A stretch of DNA of 64,000 bases, taken from NCBI GenBank assembly GCA_016000265.1, contig JAECRL010000003.1:248001-312000 (forward strand). The letters are read 5' to 3'. A program made the position numbers and the translations under genes. A model generated the notes under the pieces. The model was not told the origin of the DNA and searched no databases. It was given only the letters and a program-made list of their open reading frames with translations. Positions 44,195 to 53,429 of this stretch are shown in pieces (the stretch's first letter is position 1; the number at the start of each line of letters is the position of its first letter). Origin of the DNA: Burkholderiales bacterium. Its GTDB lineage: Bacteria > Pseudomonadota > Gammaproteobacteria > Burkholderiales > Burkholderiaceae_C.

Positions 44195-44656
44195 ATGGCC
44201 ATCCCGTTTCCCGTCCACATCCCCTTCATCGCCGACCTGGGCTGCGAGCTGCAGCGCTTCGCCGACGGCGAGGCCGAGATCACGCTCGATGTCCAGGAGC
44301 CGCACACCAACTCCTTCGGCGTGGCCCACGGCGGCCTGCTGATGACCTTGCTGGACGTGGCCATGGCGCACGCCGCGCGCAGCCGCAACCTGTCGCTGCC
44401 CGATGGCGGCCCCGGCCTGGTCACCATCGAGATGAAGACCAGCTTCATGCGCCCGGGCCTGGGCCGCATCCGCGTGATCGGCCAGGTCCTGCAAAGCACC
44501 ATCTCCCTGGCCTTCACCGAGGGCCGGGTGCTCGATGAACAAGGGCGTTTGTGCGCCCACGCCACCGCCACCTTCAAGTTCCTGCGGGCCTTGCCCGTGG
44601 GCGACCGTCAGGTCAACGCCCTGGCCGCTGTGCGGTCGGGTCCCGGCTCGGACTGA
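44195..44656 (+). CDS. PaaI-type hot-dog thioesterase
   Basis: This 153-residue thioesterase of the PaaI/YdiI type probably releases CoA from aryl- or acyl-CoA to prevent CoA depletion. The signature is NSFGVAHGGLLMTLLDVAMAHAAR with the conserved His-Gly-Gly, then VTIEMKTSFMRPGLGRI. The ATG at 44195 follows the SDR gene by 23 bases. It is in the same operon as the dehydrogenase and hydratase genes; a second thioesterase of another type is at 26433. Confidence 0.88.
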   Translation: MAIPFPVHIPFIADLGCELQRFADGEAEITLDVQEPHTNSFGVAHGGLLMTLLDVAMAHAARSRNLSLPDGGPGLVTIEMKTSFMRPGLGRIRVIGQVLQSTISLAFTEGRVLDEQGRLCAHATATFKFLRALPVGDRQVNALAAVRSGPGSD

Positions 44657-44688
44657 GCCCTCCCTCGTTTCCCACTCAGGAGCACGCC

Positions 44689-45717
44689 ATGAGCCTCGTC
44701 AACCACCAGATCCTGCTGGCCTCGCGGCCCGCCGCAGAGCCCACGCTGGACAACTTCAAGCTGGTCGAGGCCCCCGTGCCCACGGCCGACCAACTGGCCG
44801 AAGGCCAGGTGCTGGTGCGCCACCATTACCTGTCGCTGGACCCGTACATGCGCGGCCGCATGAGTGACAGCAAGAGCTACGCCGACCCGCAGCCCCTCGA
44901 CGCCGTGATGATCGGCGGCACGGTGGGCCAGGTGGTGGCCAGCAAGCACCCTCGCTTCGATGTGGGTGACAGCGTCGTGGGCATGGGCGGCTGGCAGGAG
45001 TACAGCGTGGTCGACGCCAGCCAGCGCGGGGCCATCAGCAAGGTCGACACCAGTCACATCCCGCTGTCGGCCTACCTGGGCGCCGTGGGCATGCCGGGCG
45101 TGACGGGCTGGTACGGCCTCATCAAGATCATCCAGCCCAAAGCCGGTGAGACCATCGTCGTCAGCGCCGCCAGTGGCGCGGTCGGCAGCGTGGTGGGGCA
45201 GCTCGCCAAGGCGCGCGGCTGCCGCGTGGTGGGCATCGCCGGGGGCCCGGACAAGTGCCGCTACGTGGTCGACGAGCTGGGCTTCGACGCCTGCCTCGAC
45301 CACAAGGCGCTGACCGACCTGCGCAGCTTTTCGTCCGCCTTGAAGGCCGCTGCACCGAATGGCGTGGATGGCTGCTTCGAGAACGTGGGCGGCCTGGGAC
45401 TGGACGCCGTCATGCTGCGCATGAACGCTTTCGGTCGCATCGCCTTCTGCGGGATGATCGCCGGCTACAGCGGCCAGCCCATCCCCATGGCCAACCCCTC
45501 GCTGATCCTGGTCAGCCGCCTCAAGCTCGAAGGTTTCATCGTCAGCGAGCACCCCGAGGTCTGGCCGGAGGCCACGCAGGAGCTGGGCGGCATGGTGGCG
45601 TCGGGGCGCATGAAATTCCGCGAGTCCATCGCCGACGGCATCGCCAGCGCACCGGACGCCTTCCTGGGCCTGCTCAAGGGCCGCAACTTCGGCAAACAGC
45701 TGGTCAAGCTGATCTGA
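44689..45717 (+). CDS. NADP-dependent oxidoreductase, leukotriene B4 12-hydroxydehydrogenase/CurA type
   Basis: This 342-residue zinc-independent medium-chain dehydrogenase/reductase likely reduces a conjugated double bond in an enone. It has HYLSLDPYMRGRMSD near the N-terminus and AVGMPGVTGWYGLIKI. The nucleotide-binding motif is AASGAVGSVVGQLAKARGCRVVGIAGG, and FENVGG is typical of this subgroup. An AGGAG site precedes the ATG at 44689. It belongs to the same operon, 32 bases after the thioesterase gene. Confidence 0.92.
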   Translation: MSLVNHQILLASRPAAEPTLDNFKLVEAPVPTADQLAEGQVLVRHHYLSLDPYMRGRMSDSKSYADPQPLDAVMIGGTVGQVVASKHPRFDVGDSVVGMGGWQEYSVVDASQRGAISKVDTSHIPLSAYLGAVGMPGVTGWYGLIKIIQPKAGETIVVSAASGAVGSVVGQLAKARGCRVVGIAGGPDKCRYVVDELGFDACLDHKALTDLRSFSSALKAAAPNGVDGCFENVGGLGLDAVMLRMNAFGRIAFCGMIAGYSGQPIPMANPSLILVSRLKLEGFIVSEHPEVWPEATQELGGMVASGRMKFRESIADGIASAPDAFLGLLKGRNFGKQLVKLI

Positions 45718-45739
45718 GTCTTTTCATCGGAGCCCACCC

Positions 45740-46675
45740 ATGTCCAACCTGACTTTGAAACCGGGCCTGACGGCCGTCATCACCGGCGCGGCCAGCGGCT
45801 TCGGCCTGGAGCTCGCGCGCCTGGCCGCCAAGAAGGGCCTCAACCTCGTCATCACCGACGTGCAGCAAGACGCGCTGGATGAGGCGATGGCCGAACTCAG
45901 CGCCACGGGTGAGCAGACGGGCACGAAGGTGGCGGCCTTGCGTGGCGACGTCTCGCGCGCAGAAGACGTGCAGGCCCTGGCCGACCTGTGCATGGAGCGC
46001 TTCGGCGCACCGCACATCGTCATCAACAACGCGGGCGTGGCCCATGGGGGCCTGATCTGGGAGCACACCCAGCGCGACTGGGACTGGGTGCTGGGCGTCA
46101 ACCTGTTTGGCGTGGTGCACGGCCTGCGCGTCTTCACGCCGCTGATGCTGGCCGCCGCTCAGAAGGACGCGGCTTACCAGGGCCACATGGTCAACGTGGC
46201 CTCGATGGCCGGCCTGCTGAACTCGCCCAACATGGGCGCCTACAACGTCAGCAAACACGCCGTGGTGTCACTCAGCGAGACGCTCTACCAGGACCTGGCC
46301 TTGGTGACCGAGCAGGTGCACGCCTCGGTGCTGTGCCCGTACTTCGTGCCCACCGGCATCCACCTGTCGCACCGCAACCGCCCGAAAGAGATGCGCAGCG
46401 AGGGCAAGCCCACGGCCAGCCAGATGATCGCGCAGGCCATGAGCACCAAAGCGGTCACCTCGGGCAAGGTCACGGCGTCGGACACCGCGGCGCTGGTGTT
46501 CGACGCCATCGAGCAGGGCCGGTTCTACATCTACACCCACCCGCAGGCGCTGGCCATGGTGCAAACGCGCCTGGAAGACGTGGTGCAGGGCCGCAACCCG
46601 ACCGACCCGTTCGCGGGCAAGCCGGAGATCGGTCAGCAGCTCAAGACCGCGCTGCGCGACGCGATGAAGGGCTGA
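45740..46675 (+). CDS. SDR family oxidoreductase
   Basis: This 311-residue short-chain dehydrogenase has TGAASGFGLELARLAAKKG, the NNAG motif in VINNAGVAHGG, catalytic Ser in NVASMAG, and Tyr/Lys in YNVSKHAVVSLSE. The C-terminal part is longer than in the other SDR of the cluster and lacks its ending, which suggests a different substrate. It closes the eight-gene run and is convergent with rapZ, with 21 bases between the ends. Confidence 0.9.
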   Translation: MSNLTLKPGLTAVITGAASGFGLELARLAAKKGLNLVITDVQQDALDEAMAELSATGEQTGTKVAALRGDVSRAEDVQALADLCMERFGAPHIVINNAGVAHGGLIWEHTQRDWDWVLGVNLFGVVHGLRVFTPLMLAAAQKDAAYQGHMVNVASMAGLLNSPNMGAYNVSKHAVVSLSETLYQDLALVTEQVHASVLCPYFVPTGIHLSHRNRPKEMRSEGKPTASQMIAQAMSTKAVTSGKVTASDTAALVFDAIEQGRFYIYTHPQALAMVQTRLEDVVQGRNPTDPFAGKPEIGQQLKTALRDAMKG

Positions 46676-46696
46676 CCCCCGGTTGCCGGGCGGCGC

Positions 46697-47635
46697 TCAC
46701 TTGGCGTCCAGCTCGCGGTGCCGCGACAGCACCACGCCACGCGGCGAGAAGCGCTGCGTCAGCTGCTCCACGCAGTACACCGAGCGGTGCTGGCCACCGG
46801 TGCAGCCGATCGCCACGGTGACGTAGCTGCGCTGGTCGCCTTCGAGCGCCGGCAGCCAGCGCAGCAAAAAGGCCTCGATCTGCGCGATCAGTTCGGCCGA
46901 TTCGGGCTGCTGGCGCAGGTAGTCGATGACGGGCTCGTCGCGCCCGGTCAGCGGCTTGAGCTCCTTGATGTAGAACGGATTGGGCAGCATCCGCACGTCG
47001 AAGACGAAGTCGGCGTCCATCGGCACGCCCTGCTTGAAGGCGAAGGACTCGAACACCAGCGTCAGGCGCGACGGCGCGGCCTGCACGATGTTGCGGATCC
47101 AGGTGCGCAGCTGCGCCGGGCGCAGCAAAGACGTGTCGATGACGGTGGAGACCTCGCGCAGGGGGCTCAGCAACTCCCGCTCGGTGCGGATGGCGTCGCT
47201 GAGCGCCTGGTCACACGAAGGCGTGACGCTGGCGTCGTGGTCGGCGGCACGGCGCCGAGGCGTGTTGCTGGCTGCCGATGGCGTGGCGCGCACCTGCGAC
47301 AGCGGGTGAGGCCGACGGGTCTCGGAGAAGCGTCGCACCAGGGCGTCCGTGCTCGCGTCCAGGAAGACGGAGCGCACCTTGTGGCCGTCTGCCTGCAATC
47401 GCTCCAGCACCGGCATGAGGTGGGGCAGGGAGTGCACGCTGCGCACGTCCACCGAGACGGCGACGCGGCGCTGCAGCTCGGGCTCGCGCTGGGCTTCCAG
47501 CTCGATCATGCCTCGCAGCAACTCGGGCGGCAGGTTGTCGACGCAGAAGTAGCCGGCGTCTTCCAGGGCGTTGAGTGCCACCGACTTGCCCGAGCCGGAG
47601 ATGCCCGTCAGCAGCACGATGTCGAGCTGGTTCAT
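46697..47635 (-). CDS. rapZ: RNase adapter protein RapZ
   Basis: RapZ is a P-loop protein that in enterobacteria guides RNase E to the sRNA GlmZ and so controls amino-sugar synthesis. The 312-residue protein has Walker [24 protein letters not shown], and the C-terminal domain with [14 protein letters not shown] and [17 protein letters not shown]. Residues 114-143 (from QVRATPS to PSCDQ) are an insertion of about 30 residues rich in Ala, Arg and Ser between HPLS and [12 protein letters not shown], which explains the extra length over E. coli RapZ. The start overlaps the recN stop (ATGA). Confidence 0.94.
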   Translation of the reverse strand: MNQLDIVLLTGISGSGKSVALNALEDAGYFCVDNLPPELLRGMIELEAQREPELQRRVAVSVDVRSVHSLPHLMPVLERLQADGHKVRSVFLDASTDALVRRFSETRRPHPLSQVRATPSAASNTPRRRAADHDASVTPSCDQALSDAIRTERELLSPLREVSTVIDTSLLRPAQLRTWIRNIVQAAPSRLTLVFESFAFKQGVPMDADFVFDVRMLPNPFYIKELKPLTGRDEPVIDYLRQQPESAELIAQIEAFLLRWLPALEGDQRSYVTVAIGCTGGQHRSVYCVEQLTQRFSPRGVVLSRHRELDAK

Positions 47636-49344
47636 GTGGGCTCCTGGGCGGTGGCGAGCATGGCCTGGGCGTGTGCCCGGCTGGTGTCGGTCAGGGTGCC
47701 GCCCAGCATGCGGGCGACTTCGAGCACGCGGCCTTCGCCGCTGACTTCGCGGATGTCGCTGGTGGTCTGGCGGCCCTGCATGGACTTGCTGACGAGCAGG
47801 TGGTGGTGGGCGCAGGCGGCGACCTGGGCCAGGTGGGTCACGGCCAGGACCTGGCGGCCTTCGCCCGCGGGGCCCACGCGCTGGCCGAGCTTTTGCATGA
47901 GTCGCCCCACCGTGTCGGCCACGGCCCCGCCCACGCCCGAGTCGATCTCGTCGAAGATGAGGGTGGCGACCTGGCTGGCGCCGGCCTGCTGGGACGCGGT
48001 CACGGCGATGGCCAGGGCCAGGCGCGAGAGCTCGCCCCCGGAGGCGACCTTGCCCAGCGGACGTGGCGTGCTGCCCGGGTGGCCGGCCACGAGGAACTCG
48101 ATGGACTCCAAGCCCACCGATTGGGGTTCATCCAGCGCGCTCAGCGCCACCTCGAAGCGGCCACCGGCCATGCCCAGCTCCTGCATGGCCGCGGTCACGG
48201 CGGCGGCGAGCTTGGGCGCGGCTTGCTTGCGCTGGCGCGACACCGCCTGCGCCACCTTCAGCCAGGCTGCGTGGGCCTGCTCGGCGCTGCGCTCCAGCGC
48301 GGCCAGGTCGGTGGCGGCGTCCAGCTCGGCCAGCTCGGCCTTCCAGCCTTGCAGCAAGGCGGGCAACTCGTCGGCCTGACGGCGATGGCGCCGCGACAGG
48401 CTCATCCACGCCGACAGGCGTTGGTCCAGCTCGTTGAGGCGATCTGGGTCCAGCTCGGTGTGGTTGAGCACGCCGTTGAGGCTGTGCGCGGCGTCTTGCA
48501 ACTGGGCCTGGGCCTCGCGCAGCACGTCCAGCGCGTTGGCCAGGCGGGACTCGACGCCCGCGACCTCGTCGAGCGCGTCGATGGCGCGCGAGGTCAGGCT
48601 CTCGGCGTTGGTGTCGGCCTCCGAGACCGCGTCCAGCGCCAGGCGCGCCGCGTCCAAGATGGCCTGGCCGTGGCTCAGGCGGGCGTGCTCGGCGTTCAGC
48701 ACCGCCCACTCATCGGGCTGGGGCGAGAGCTTGTCCAGCTCGGCGATCTGCCACTGCAACCGCTCGCGTTCGCGCTCCAGATCGGCTTGCCGGGCGCGCG
48801 CGTCGGCCAGGCGGCGCTGCGCTTCGCGGCGGGCCGCCCACGTCGCACTCAGCGCGGCGGCGTCCACGCCGGCTTGTTCGTCCACCAGGGCGCGCACGCT
48901 GTCGGCGCGCGTCAGGCTCTGCCAGGCGTGCTGGCCGTGGATGTCGACCAGGTGCTCGCCCAGCTCGCGCAACTGCGTGAGCGTGGCGCTGGCGCCGTTG
49001 ACCCATGCGCGGCTCTTGCCTTGGGCATCGACCACCCGGCGCAGCAGCAGCGGGCCGCCTTGTTCGCTCAACTCGGTGGTGTCGAAGCCGGCCTCGTCCA
49101 ACCAGGGCCGCAGGCGCGCGGCCAAGGCGGGCGACAGCTCGAACTCGGCGCTCAGGTCCGCGCGGGCGGCGCCTTCGCGCACCACACCGGCGTCGCCGCG
49201 GCTGCCCAGTGTGAGCTGCAAGGCGTCGATCAGGATGGACTTGCCCGCACCGGTCTCGCCGGTCAGGGCGGTGAAGCCCTGGCCGAGCTCGACGTCCAGC
49301 TCGGTCACGATCACGAAATCACGCAGGCTCAGGCGGCGCAGCAT
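47632..49344 (-). CDS. recN: DNA repair protein RecN
   Basis: RecN is an SMC-like ATPase for double-strand break repair. The 570-residue protein has Walker [17 protein letters not shown] at the N-terminus and two long coiled-coil arms (about 160-370). ABC signature [15 protein letters not shown] and Walker [13 protein letters not shown] lie at the C-terminus. Length and domain order are normal. nadK lies four bases upstream and rapZ overlaps its stop, so nadK-recN-rapZ form one transcription unit. Confidence 0.97.
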   Translation of the reverse strand: MLRRLSLRDFVIVTELDVELGQGFTALTGETGAGKSILIDALQLTLGSRGDAGVVREGAARADLSAEFELSPALAARLRPWLDEAGFDTTELSEQGGPLLLRRVVDAQGKSRAWVNGASATLTQLRELGEHLVDIHGQHAWQSLTRADSVRALVDEQAGVDAAALSATWAARREAQRRLADARARQADLERERERLQWQIAELDKLSPQPDEWAVLNAEHARLSHGQAILDAARLALDAVSEADTNAESLTSRAIDALDEVAGVESRLANALDVLREAQAQLQDAAHSLNGVLNHTELDPDRLNELDQRLSAWMSLSRRHRRQADELPALLQGWKAELAELDAATDLAALERSAEQAHAAWLKVAQAVSRQRKQAAPKLAAAVTAAMQELGMAGGRFEVALSALDEPQSVGLESIEFLVAGHPGSTPRPLGKVASGGELSRLALAIAVTASQQAGASQVATLIFDEIDSGVGGAVADTVGRLMQKLGQRVGPAGEGRQVLAVTHLAQVAACAHHHLLVSKSMQGRQTTSDIREVSGEGRVLEVARMLGGTLTDTSRAHAQAMLATAQEPT

Positions 49345-49348
49345 GGTC

Positions 49349-50251
49349 TCAACTCACTCCTTCATTCCAGCGCAGTTTGCGGCGCAGGGTCGCGTAGTAG
49401 TTCCAGCCTTGCGGGTGCAGGAAGCGCACCTTGTGGTCCGAGCGACGCACGGTCACGCGGTCGCCGTGCAGCAAGCTGGCCAGGGACTGCATGTCGAAGT
49501 TCATGCTGGCATCTCGGCCGGCCACGATTTCGATGGTGATGGTGCCGGTGTCGGGCACCACGATGGGTCGATTCGACAGGGTGTGCGAGGCGATCGGCAC
49601 GACCACCCAGCCACCCAGCGCGGGGTGCAGGATGGGGCCACCCGCCGACATCGCGTAGGCCGACGAGCCGGTGGGCGAGGCCACGATCAAGCCATCGGCG
49701 CGGTAGTTGGCCACGAACTGGCCGTCCACCTCGGCTCGCAACTCGACCATGCCGGCGGTGGCGCCGCGGCTGACCACCACCTCGTTGATGGCGTGGCCTT
49801 CGTAGATGGTCTCCATGCCACCGCCGCGACTCGGGCGCAGCACGGCGCCTTCCAGCATGGCGCGGTGCTCTTCTTCGTACTGACCGCTGAGGATGACGGG
49901 CAGCGCCGTGGCCACGTCCTTGAGCTGGATGTCGGTGATGAAGCCCAGGCGCCCCTGGTTGATGCCGATGAGCGGGATGTTGAAGCGCGCCAGCTCGCGG
50001 GCGATGGCCAGCATCGTGCCGTCCCCACCGAGTACGATGGCCACGTCGCATTGCCGGCCGATCTCGTTGATGCTCAGCGCGGGGTACTCGGTCATGCCGG
50101 TGTTGAGCGCCGTCTCGGCTTCCAGCGACACGTCCAGCCCGGTGCGGGCCAGCAGGTGCGCCACGTCTTCCAGCACCGCGCGGATGCCGCGGGCCTGGTA
50201 CTTGCCGACCAGGGCGGCGTGGCGGAAACGACAGGGTGGCAGGCGCGTCAT
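49349..50251 (-). CDS. nadK: NAD kinase
   Basis: NadK phosphorylates NAD to NADP. The 300-residue protein has the [13 protein letters not shown] motif, the NE/D pair in [29 protein letters not shown], and [11 protein letters not shown]. It is divergent from hrcA with about 80 bases between starts, the usual nadK/hrcA arrangement in betaproteobacteria. It is followed by recN. Confidence 0.97.
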   Translation of the reverse strand: MTRLPPCRFRHAALVGKYQARGIRAVLEDVAHLLARTGLDVSLEAETALNTGMTEYPALSINEIGRQCDVAIVLGGDGTMLAIARELARFNIPLIGINQGRLGFITDIQLKDVATALPVILSGQYEEEHRAMLEGAVLRPSRGGGMETIYEGHAINEVVVSRGATAGMVELRAEVDGQFVANYRADGLIVASPTGSSAYAMSAGGPILHPALGGWVVVPIASHTLSNRPIVVPDTGTITIEIVAGRDASMNFDMQSLASLLHGDRVTVRRSDHKVRFLHPQGWNYYATLRRKLRWNEGVS

Positions 50252-50318
50252 GCGAGGAATTACACCACAGCGACGTGGCCGATCCGGGCCCCTCGGTGGA
50301 GGCCGTGGCGCCTGTCAT

Positions 50319-50324
50319 TAGAAT
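50319..50324 (+). promoter_or_regulatory. Candidate -10 box of hrcA
   Basis: TAGAAT lies nine bases before the hrcA ATG, so a transcript from it would be nearly leaderless. No clear -35 box is visible. I see no CIRCE-type operator in this gap. Confidence 0.25.
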
Positions 50325-50333
50325 GGGCGCACC

Positions 50334-51353
50334 ATGCTGGATGACCGTGCCAAGATCCTGTTGAAGGCGCTCGTCGAGCGCTACATCGCCGACGGGCAGC
50401 CCGTGGGCTCGCGCACGCTGTCTCGGGCCTCTGGCCTGGAGCTATCGGCGGCCACCATCCGCAACGTGATGGCCGACCTCGAAGAGCTGGGCCTCATCGT
50501 CAGCCCCCACACCTCGGCCGGTCGCGTGCCCACGGCGCGCGGCTACCGCCTGTTCGTGGACACGATGCTGACGGCGCGTCCCTTCAAGCTCGAAGGCCTG
50601 GCCGGCGACACGCGCGACCAGCTGCAGCCCGACCAGCCCCAGCGCGTCATCGCCAACGCCGCACAGATGCTCTCCAGCCTGTCGCAGTTCGTCGGCGTGG
50701 TGACGGCGCCGCGCAAGGTCTCGGTGTTTCGCCACGTCGAGTTCCTGCGGCTGGGCGACAAACGCATCCTCGTCATCCTGGTGGCCCCCGACGGCGATGT
50801 CCAGAACCGCGTCATCTTCACCGCACACGACTACAGCCAGTCCCAGCTGATCGAGGCCAGCAACCAGCTCAACGAGCACTACTCCGGGCTGACCATCGAC
50901 GAGATGCGCGAGCGCCTCAAGCGCGAGGTCGACCAGTTGCGAGGCGAGATCGGCACGCTGATGCAGGCCGCCGTGCAAGCAGGCAGTGACGCCTTGGCCG
51001 AGGACACCGAAAAGCTCGTGGTCTCGGGTGAGCGCAACCTGCTGACCGTGCAGGACTTCTCCAACGACCTGGGCTCGCTGCGCCGTTTGTTCGACCTCTT
51101 CGAGCAAAAGACGCAGCTCATGCGCTTGCTCGACGGCTCCAACCGCGCCGAGGGCGTCAACATCTACATCGGCGGCGAAAGCCAGGTGATGCCCTTCGAA
51201 GAGCTGTCGGTCGTCTCGGCCCCGTATCAGATCGACGGGCAGGTCGTCGGCACGCTGGGCGTGATCGGGCCCACGCGCATGGCCTACGACCGCATGATCG
51301 AGATCGTGGACATCACCTCCCGGCTGGTGTCCAACGCGCTGAGTCAGAAATGA
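50334..51353 (+). CDS. hrcA: Heat-inducible transcription repressor HrcA
   Basis: HrcA represses chaperone genes by binding CIRCE operators. The 339-residue protein has an N-terminal winged helix ([41 protein letters not shown]). The conserved [20 protein letters not shown] follows, then a GAF-like domain ending with [21 protein letters not shown]. No groES/dnaK operon is nearby, so its targets are outside the window. Confidence 0.97.
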   Translation: MLDDRAKILLKALVERYIADGQPVGSRTLSRASGLELSAATIRNVMADLEELGLIVSPHTSAGRVPTARGYRLFVDTMLTARPFKLEGLAGDTRDQLQPDQPQRVIANAAQMLSSLSQFVGVVTAPRKVSVFRHVEFLRLGDKRILVILVAPDGDVQNRVIFTAHDYSQSQLIEASNQLNEHYSGLTIDEMRERLKREVDQLRGEIGTLMQAAVQAGSDALAEDTEKLVVSGERNLLTVQDFSNDLGSLRRLFDLFEQKTQLMRLLDGSNRAEGVNIYIGGESQVMPFEELSVVSAPYQIDGQVVGTLGVIGPTRMAYDRMIEIVDITSRLVSNALSQK

Positions 51354-51374
51354 CGCACGACGCGGCCCGAGGCT

Positions 51375-51809
51375 TCAGGCCAGCAAGCTGAAGTGCGCGA
51401 TGTAGCGCATGCCATCGCCCTGGCGGTGCGGCTGCAGGTGCAGCGCAAGCGGGCCGTGATTGGCGCTCACCAGGGTGTGCAGCCCCTCTTGCAGGGGCAG
51501 GTGGCGCGCGCCCTCGAACGCCAGGTCGAACTGGCTCAGGCCGGGTGAGGTTTGCGAGGCGCCCCCTTTGGCTGACAACGCCGAGACGCTGGCCAGCGTC
51601 AGCGTCACCGAGCGCCCCAGCGCGGTGTGCGTCTCGAAGGTTTCGCCGGTGCGCTCACGCCACGAGTCGAAGGCTGAGTTTCGCGTGGCGTTCGTCGCGT
51701 CCTGGTGCGGAGTGTGGGCCTGGCTTTGGGCCATGCCCGCCAGCGTGAATGCGCTGCTCGAGGCCAGCACGCCCACGCCACCGCGGCTGAGAAACTCGCG
51801 TTTGTTCAT
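51375..51809 (-). CDS. Exported DUF6916-like protein
   Basis: This 144-residue protein has an N-terminal export signal (KREFLSRGGVGVLASSSAFTLAG). It resembles a Tat signal but has Lys-Arg rather than Arg-Arg. The rest fits small proteins I associate with DUF6916: FDSWRERTGETFETH, SVTLTLASV, FDLAFEGARHLPLQEGLHTL, and GPLALHLQPHRQGDGMRYIAHF. The function is unknown. A CGGAG site precedes the ATG. It is the last of five closely spaced minus-strand genes, 14 bases after the third collar protein. The family name is from memory and moderately sure. Confidence 0.65.
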   Translation of the reverse strand: MNKREFLSRGGVGVLASSSAFTLAGMAQSQAHTPHQDATNATRNSAFDSWRERTGETFETHTALGRSVTLTLASVSALSAKGGASQTSPGLSQFDLAFEGARHLPLQEGLHTLVSANHGPLALHLQPHRQGDGMRYIAHFSLLA

Positions 51810-51823
51810 GTCGGTCTCCGAGG

Positions 51824-52345
51824 TCAGTTGCGCGACGGGAAAACGCCTTGCAACGCGATGATGAAATTCACGGCCAGCACGGGCGGGCGGTTGTTGTGGG
51901 GGCGCCCCCCGCCGCTGAGGGAGACGGCCGCAGCCGACAGGGGCACCTGCCTGGATGGCCCCCGGTAAGCGGCGCTCCCATCCCCGGTGGGTGCGAGGAA
52001 CCGGTCGCTGCCGGGCGCCTTGTTGTCGGCGGCCACGGCGGTGTTGACGGCGTGGCTGTGCGGCGGCATCTGGCCGGGCTGCAGCGTGACGCTGTCGACG
52101 CCACCGGCCTGGCCCCATTCCACGGGCTCCAGGCCTTGCCCCTGGCCGACGCCGACGGGCATCGCGCCGATCAGGTTGGGCAGGGCGAAGGTGTTGCGGC
52201 CATCGCCGCCGTAGGCCGTTCCCAGGATGGCGAACAGCGCGGTGTTTTGCGACAGCGGCAGCAACTGCCCGTTGCAGAAGGCCCAGCCACTGGGGACGTA
52301 GTTGCCCGTGAACATGCGGATTTCACCGACGAATGGGTCGCTCAT
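51824..52345 (-). CDS. Phage tail collar domain protein (MdpB-like), copy 3
   Basis: This 173-residue protein has the tail-collar domain: VGEIRMFTGNYVPSGWAFCNGQLLPLSQN, ALFAILGTAYGGDGRNTFALPNL, and MPPHSHAV. The end NNRPPVLAVNFIIALQGVFP is shared by all three copies. Such proteins are called microcystin-dependent or tail-fibre-like, but here no phage genes surround it. A GAGGAG site precedes the ATG. It has no signal peptide. The variable middle differs from the other two copies. Confidence 0.88.
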   Translation of the reverse strand: MSDPFVGEIRMFTGNYVPSGWAFCNGQLLPLSQNTALFAILGTAYGGDGRNTFALPNLIGAMPVGVGQGQGLEPVEWGQAGGVDSVTLQPGQMPPHSHAVNTAVAADNKAPGSDRFLAPTGDGSAAYRGPSRQVPLSAAAVSLSGGGRPHNNRPPVLAVNFIIALQGVFPSRN

Positions 52346-52355
52346 GGGGCGCTCC

Positions 52356-52886
52356 TCAGCTGGGCGAAGGGAAGATGCCGAACAGCGAGATGATGAAGTT
52401 CACCCCCAGGTACGGCGCGCGGTTTTCATGGGCGTGGGCCGGCATGCCACCGTTGGATGGCGTCAAGGCCACGGCGGCCATCGGGGCGCCGCCTGCGGTT
52501 CGGCCATACAGCGGCGTGGTGGCGGTGGCCGCCAGCAGGCTGCCGGCCACGCCGGTGCCGGCGGTGGCCGCCGCCGCGGTGGCGTTCAGTGCGTGGCTGT
52601 GGCTGGGCAGGTGGGCGGCGCTGAGCGTGACCTGCTCCACCCCGCCCGCCTGGCCGATGAATCGGGGGCTCAAGCCCTGGCCGCCTCCCTGGTGGATGGG
52701 GGTTCGTCCCCTCAGGTCAGGCAGGGCGAAGGTTTCCTGGCCGTCGCCCCCGTAGGTCGTGCCGATCAGGTTGAACAGGACGTCGAACTCGGCAATCGGC
52801 AGGATGCTGCCGTCGCAAAAGGCCCAGCCCACCGGGGCGTAGTTGCCGGCGAACATGCGGATTTCGCCAACATGAGGTTCTGGCAT
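52356..52886 (-). CDS. Phage tail collar domain protein (MdpB-like), copy 2
   Basis: This is a 176-residue paralogue of its neighbours: VGEIRMFAGNYAPVGWAFCDGSILPI, FNLIGTTYGGDGQETFALPDLRGR, LPSHSHALN, and a final NRAPYLGVNFIISLFGIFP. The Ala/Thr-rich middle (residues 100-140) is the most divergent part. It lies 15 bases after copy 1 and ten before copy 3. The role is unknown; the shared ends suggest a common fold or oligomer. Confidence 0.88.
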   Translation of the reverse strand: MPEPHVGEIRMFAGNYAPVGWAFCDGSILPIAEFDVLFNLIGTTYGGDGQETFALPDLRGRTPIHQGGGQGLSPRFIGQAGGVEQVTLSAAHLPSHSHALNATAAAATAGTGVAGSLLAATATTPLYGRTAGGAPMAAVALTPSNGGMPAHAHENRAPYLGVNFIISLFGIFPSPS

Positions 52887-52901
52887 GTCAGGGCTTCAGG
52901 T

Positions 52902-53414
52902 TCAGGCGCGAGGGGGGAAGACACCCACCAGCGCGATGATGAAATTCAGCGTCAGGAAGGGCGACATGTTGTCGTGCGGCTGCCCCGCTCCTGCGTTGGC
53001 AATCGCCTGCGGATGCAGGGACAGGGGGGCGCTGCCGCCACTGGCGTAGAGGTCCTTGCCGCCGCGACCCTTGGCTGCGGGCAGGGTGCCTGCCGGGGTG
53101 GTGGTGTTGGCCACGTCGCTGTTGCCGTGGAGTGCGTGGGTGTGCCCCGGCATCTCCGAGGTCGTCAAGGCGTGGGCTTCCTCGCCCGTGCGGGTGCCCA
53201 GGGGCAAAGCGCTGCCGCTGTGGACCGGGCTGCGTCCGCGCATGTCGGGCAGGCCGAAGGTGACGCGCCCATCGCCACCGTAGGTCGTGCCCAGGATCGC
53301 GAACAGAGCCTGGTTCTGGCTGATGGGCAGCAGCTGACCGTTGCACAGGGCCCAGCCCTTGGGTGCGAAGGCGAAGCTGCTGATGCGGATCTCACCCAGG
53401 TAAGGTGTGGACAT
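52902..53414 (-). CDS. Phage tail collar domain protein (MdpB-like), copy 1
   Basis: This 170-residue member has YLGEIRISSFAFAPKGWALCNGQLLPI, ALFAILGTTYGGDGRVTFGLPDMRGR, MPGHTHALHG, and the end SPFLTLNFIIALVGVFPPRA. It follows the PEP-CTERM gene by 15 bases. All three copies keep the Cys in the CNG/CDG motif, the YGGDG loop and the His-x-His motif, which in collar domains can bind metal. No secretion signal is present. Confidence 0.88.
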   Translation of the reverse strand: MSTPYLGEIRISSFAFAPKGWALCNGQLLPISQNQALFAILGTTYGGDGRVTFGLPDMRGRSPVHSGSALPLGTRTGEEAHALTTSEMPGHTHALHGNSDVANTTTPAGTLPAAKGRGGKDLYASGGSAPLSLHPQAIANAGAGQPHDNMSPFLTLNFIIALVGVFPPRA

Positions 53415-53429
53415 GGCGGCCCCCTGGCG

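Noticed and set aside
51824..53414. Prophage remnant suggested by three tail-collar proteins
   Set aside because: No integrase, capsid, terminase, tail tube, lysis or repressor gene is nearby, and the collar genes sit in an operon with a PEP-CTERM gene.
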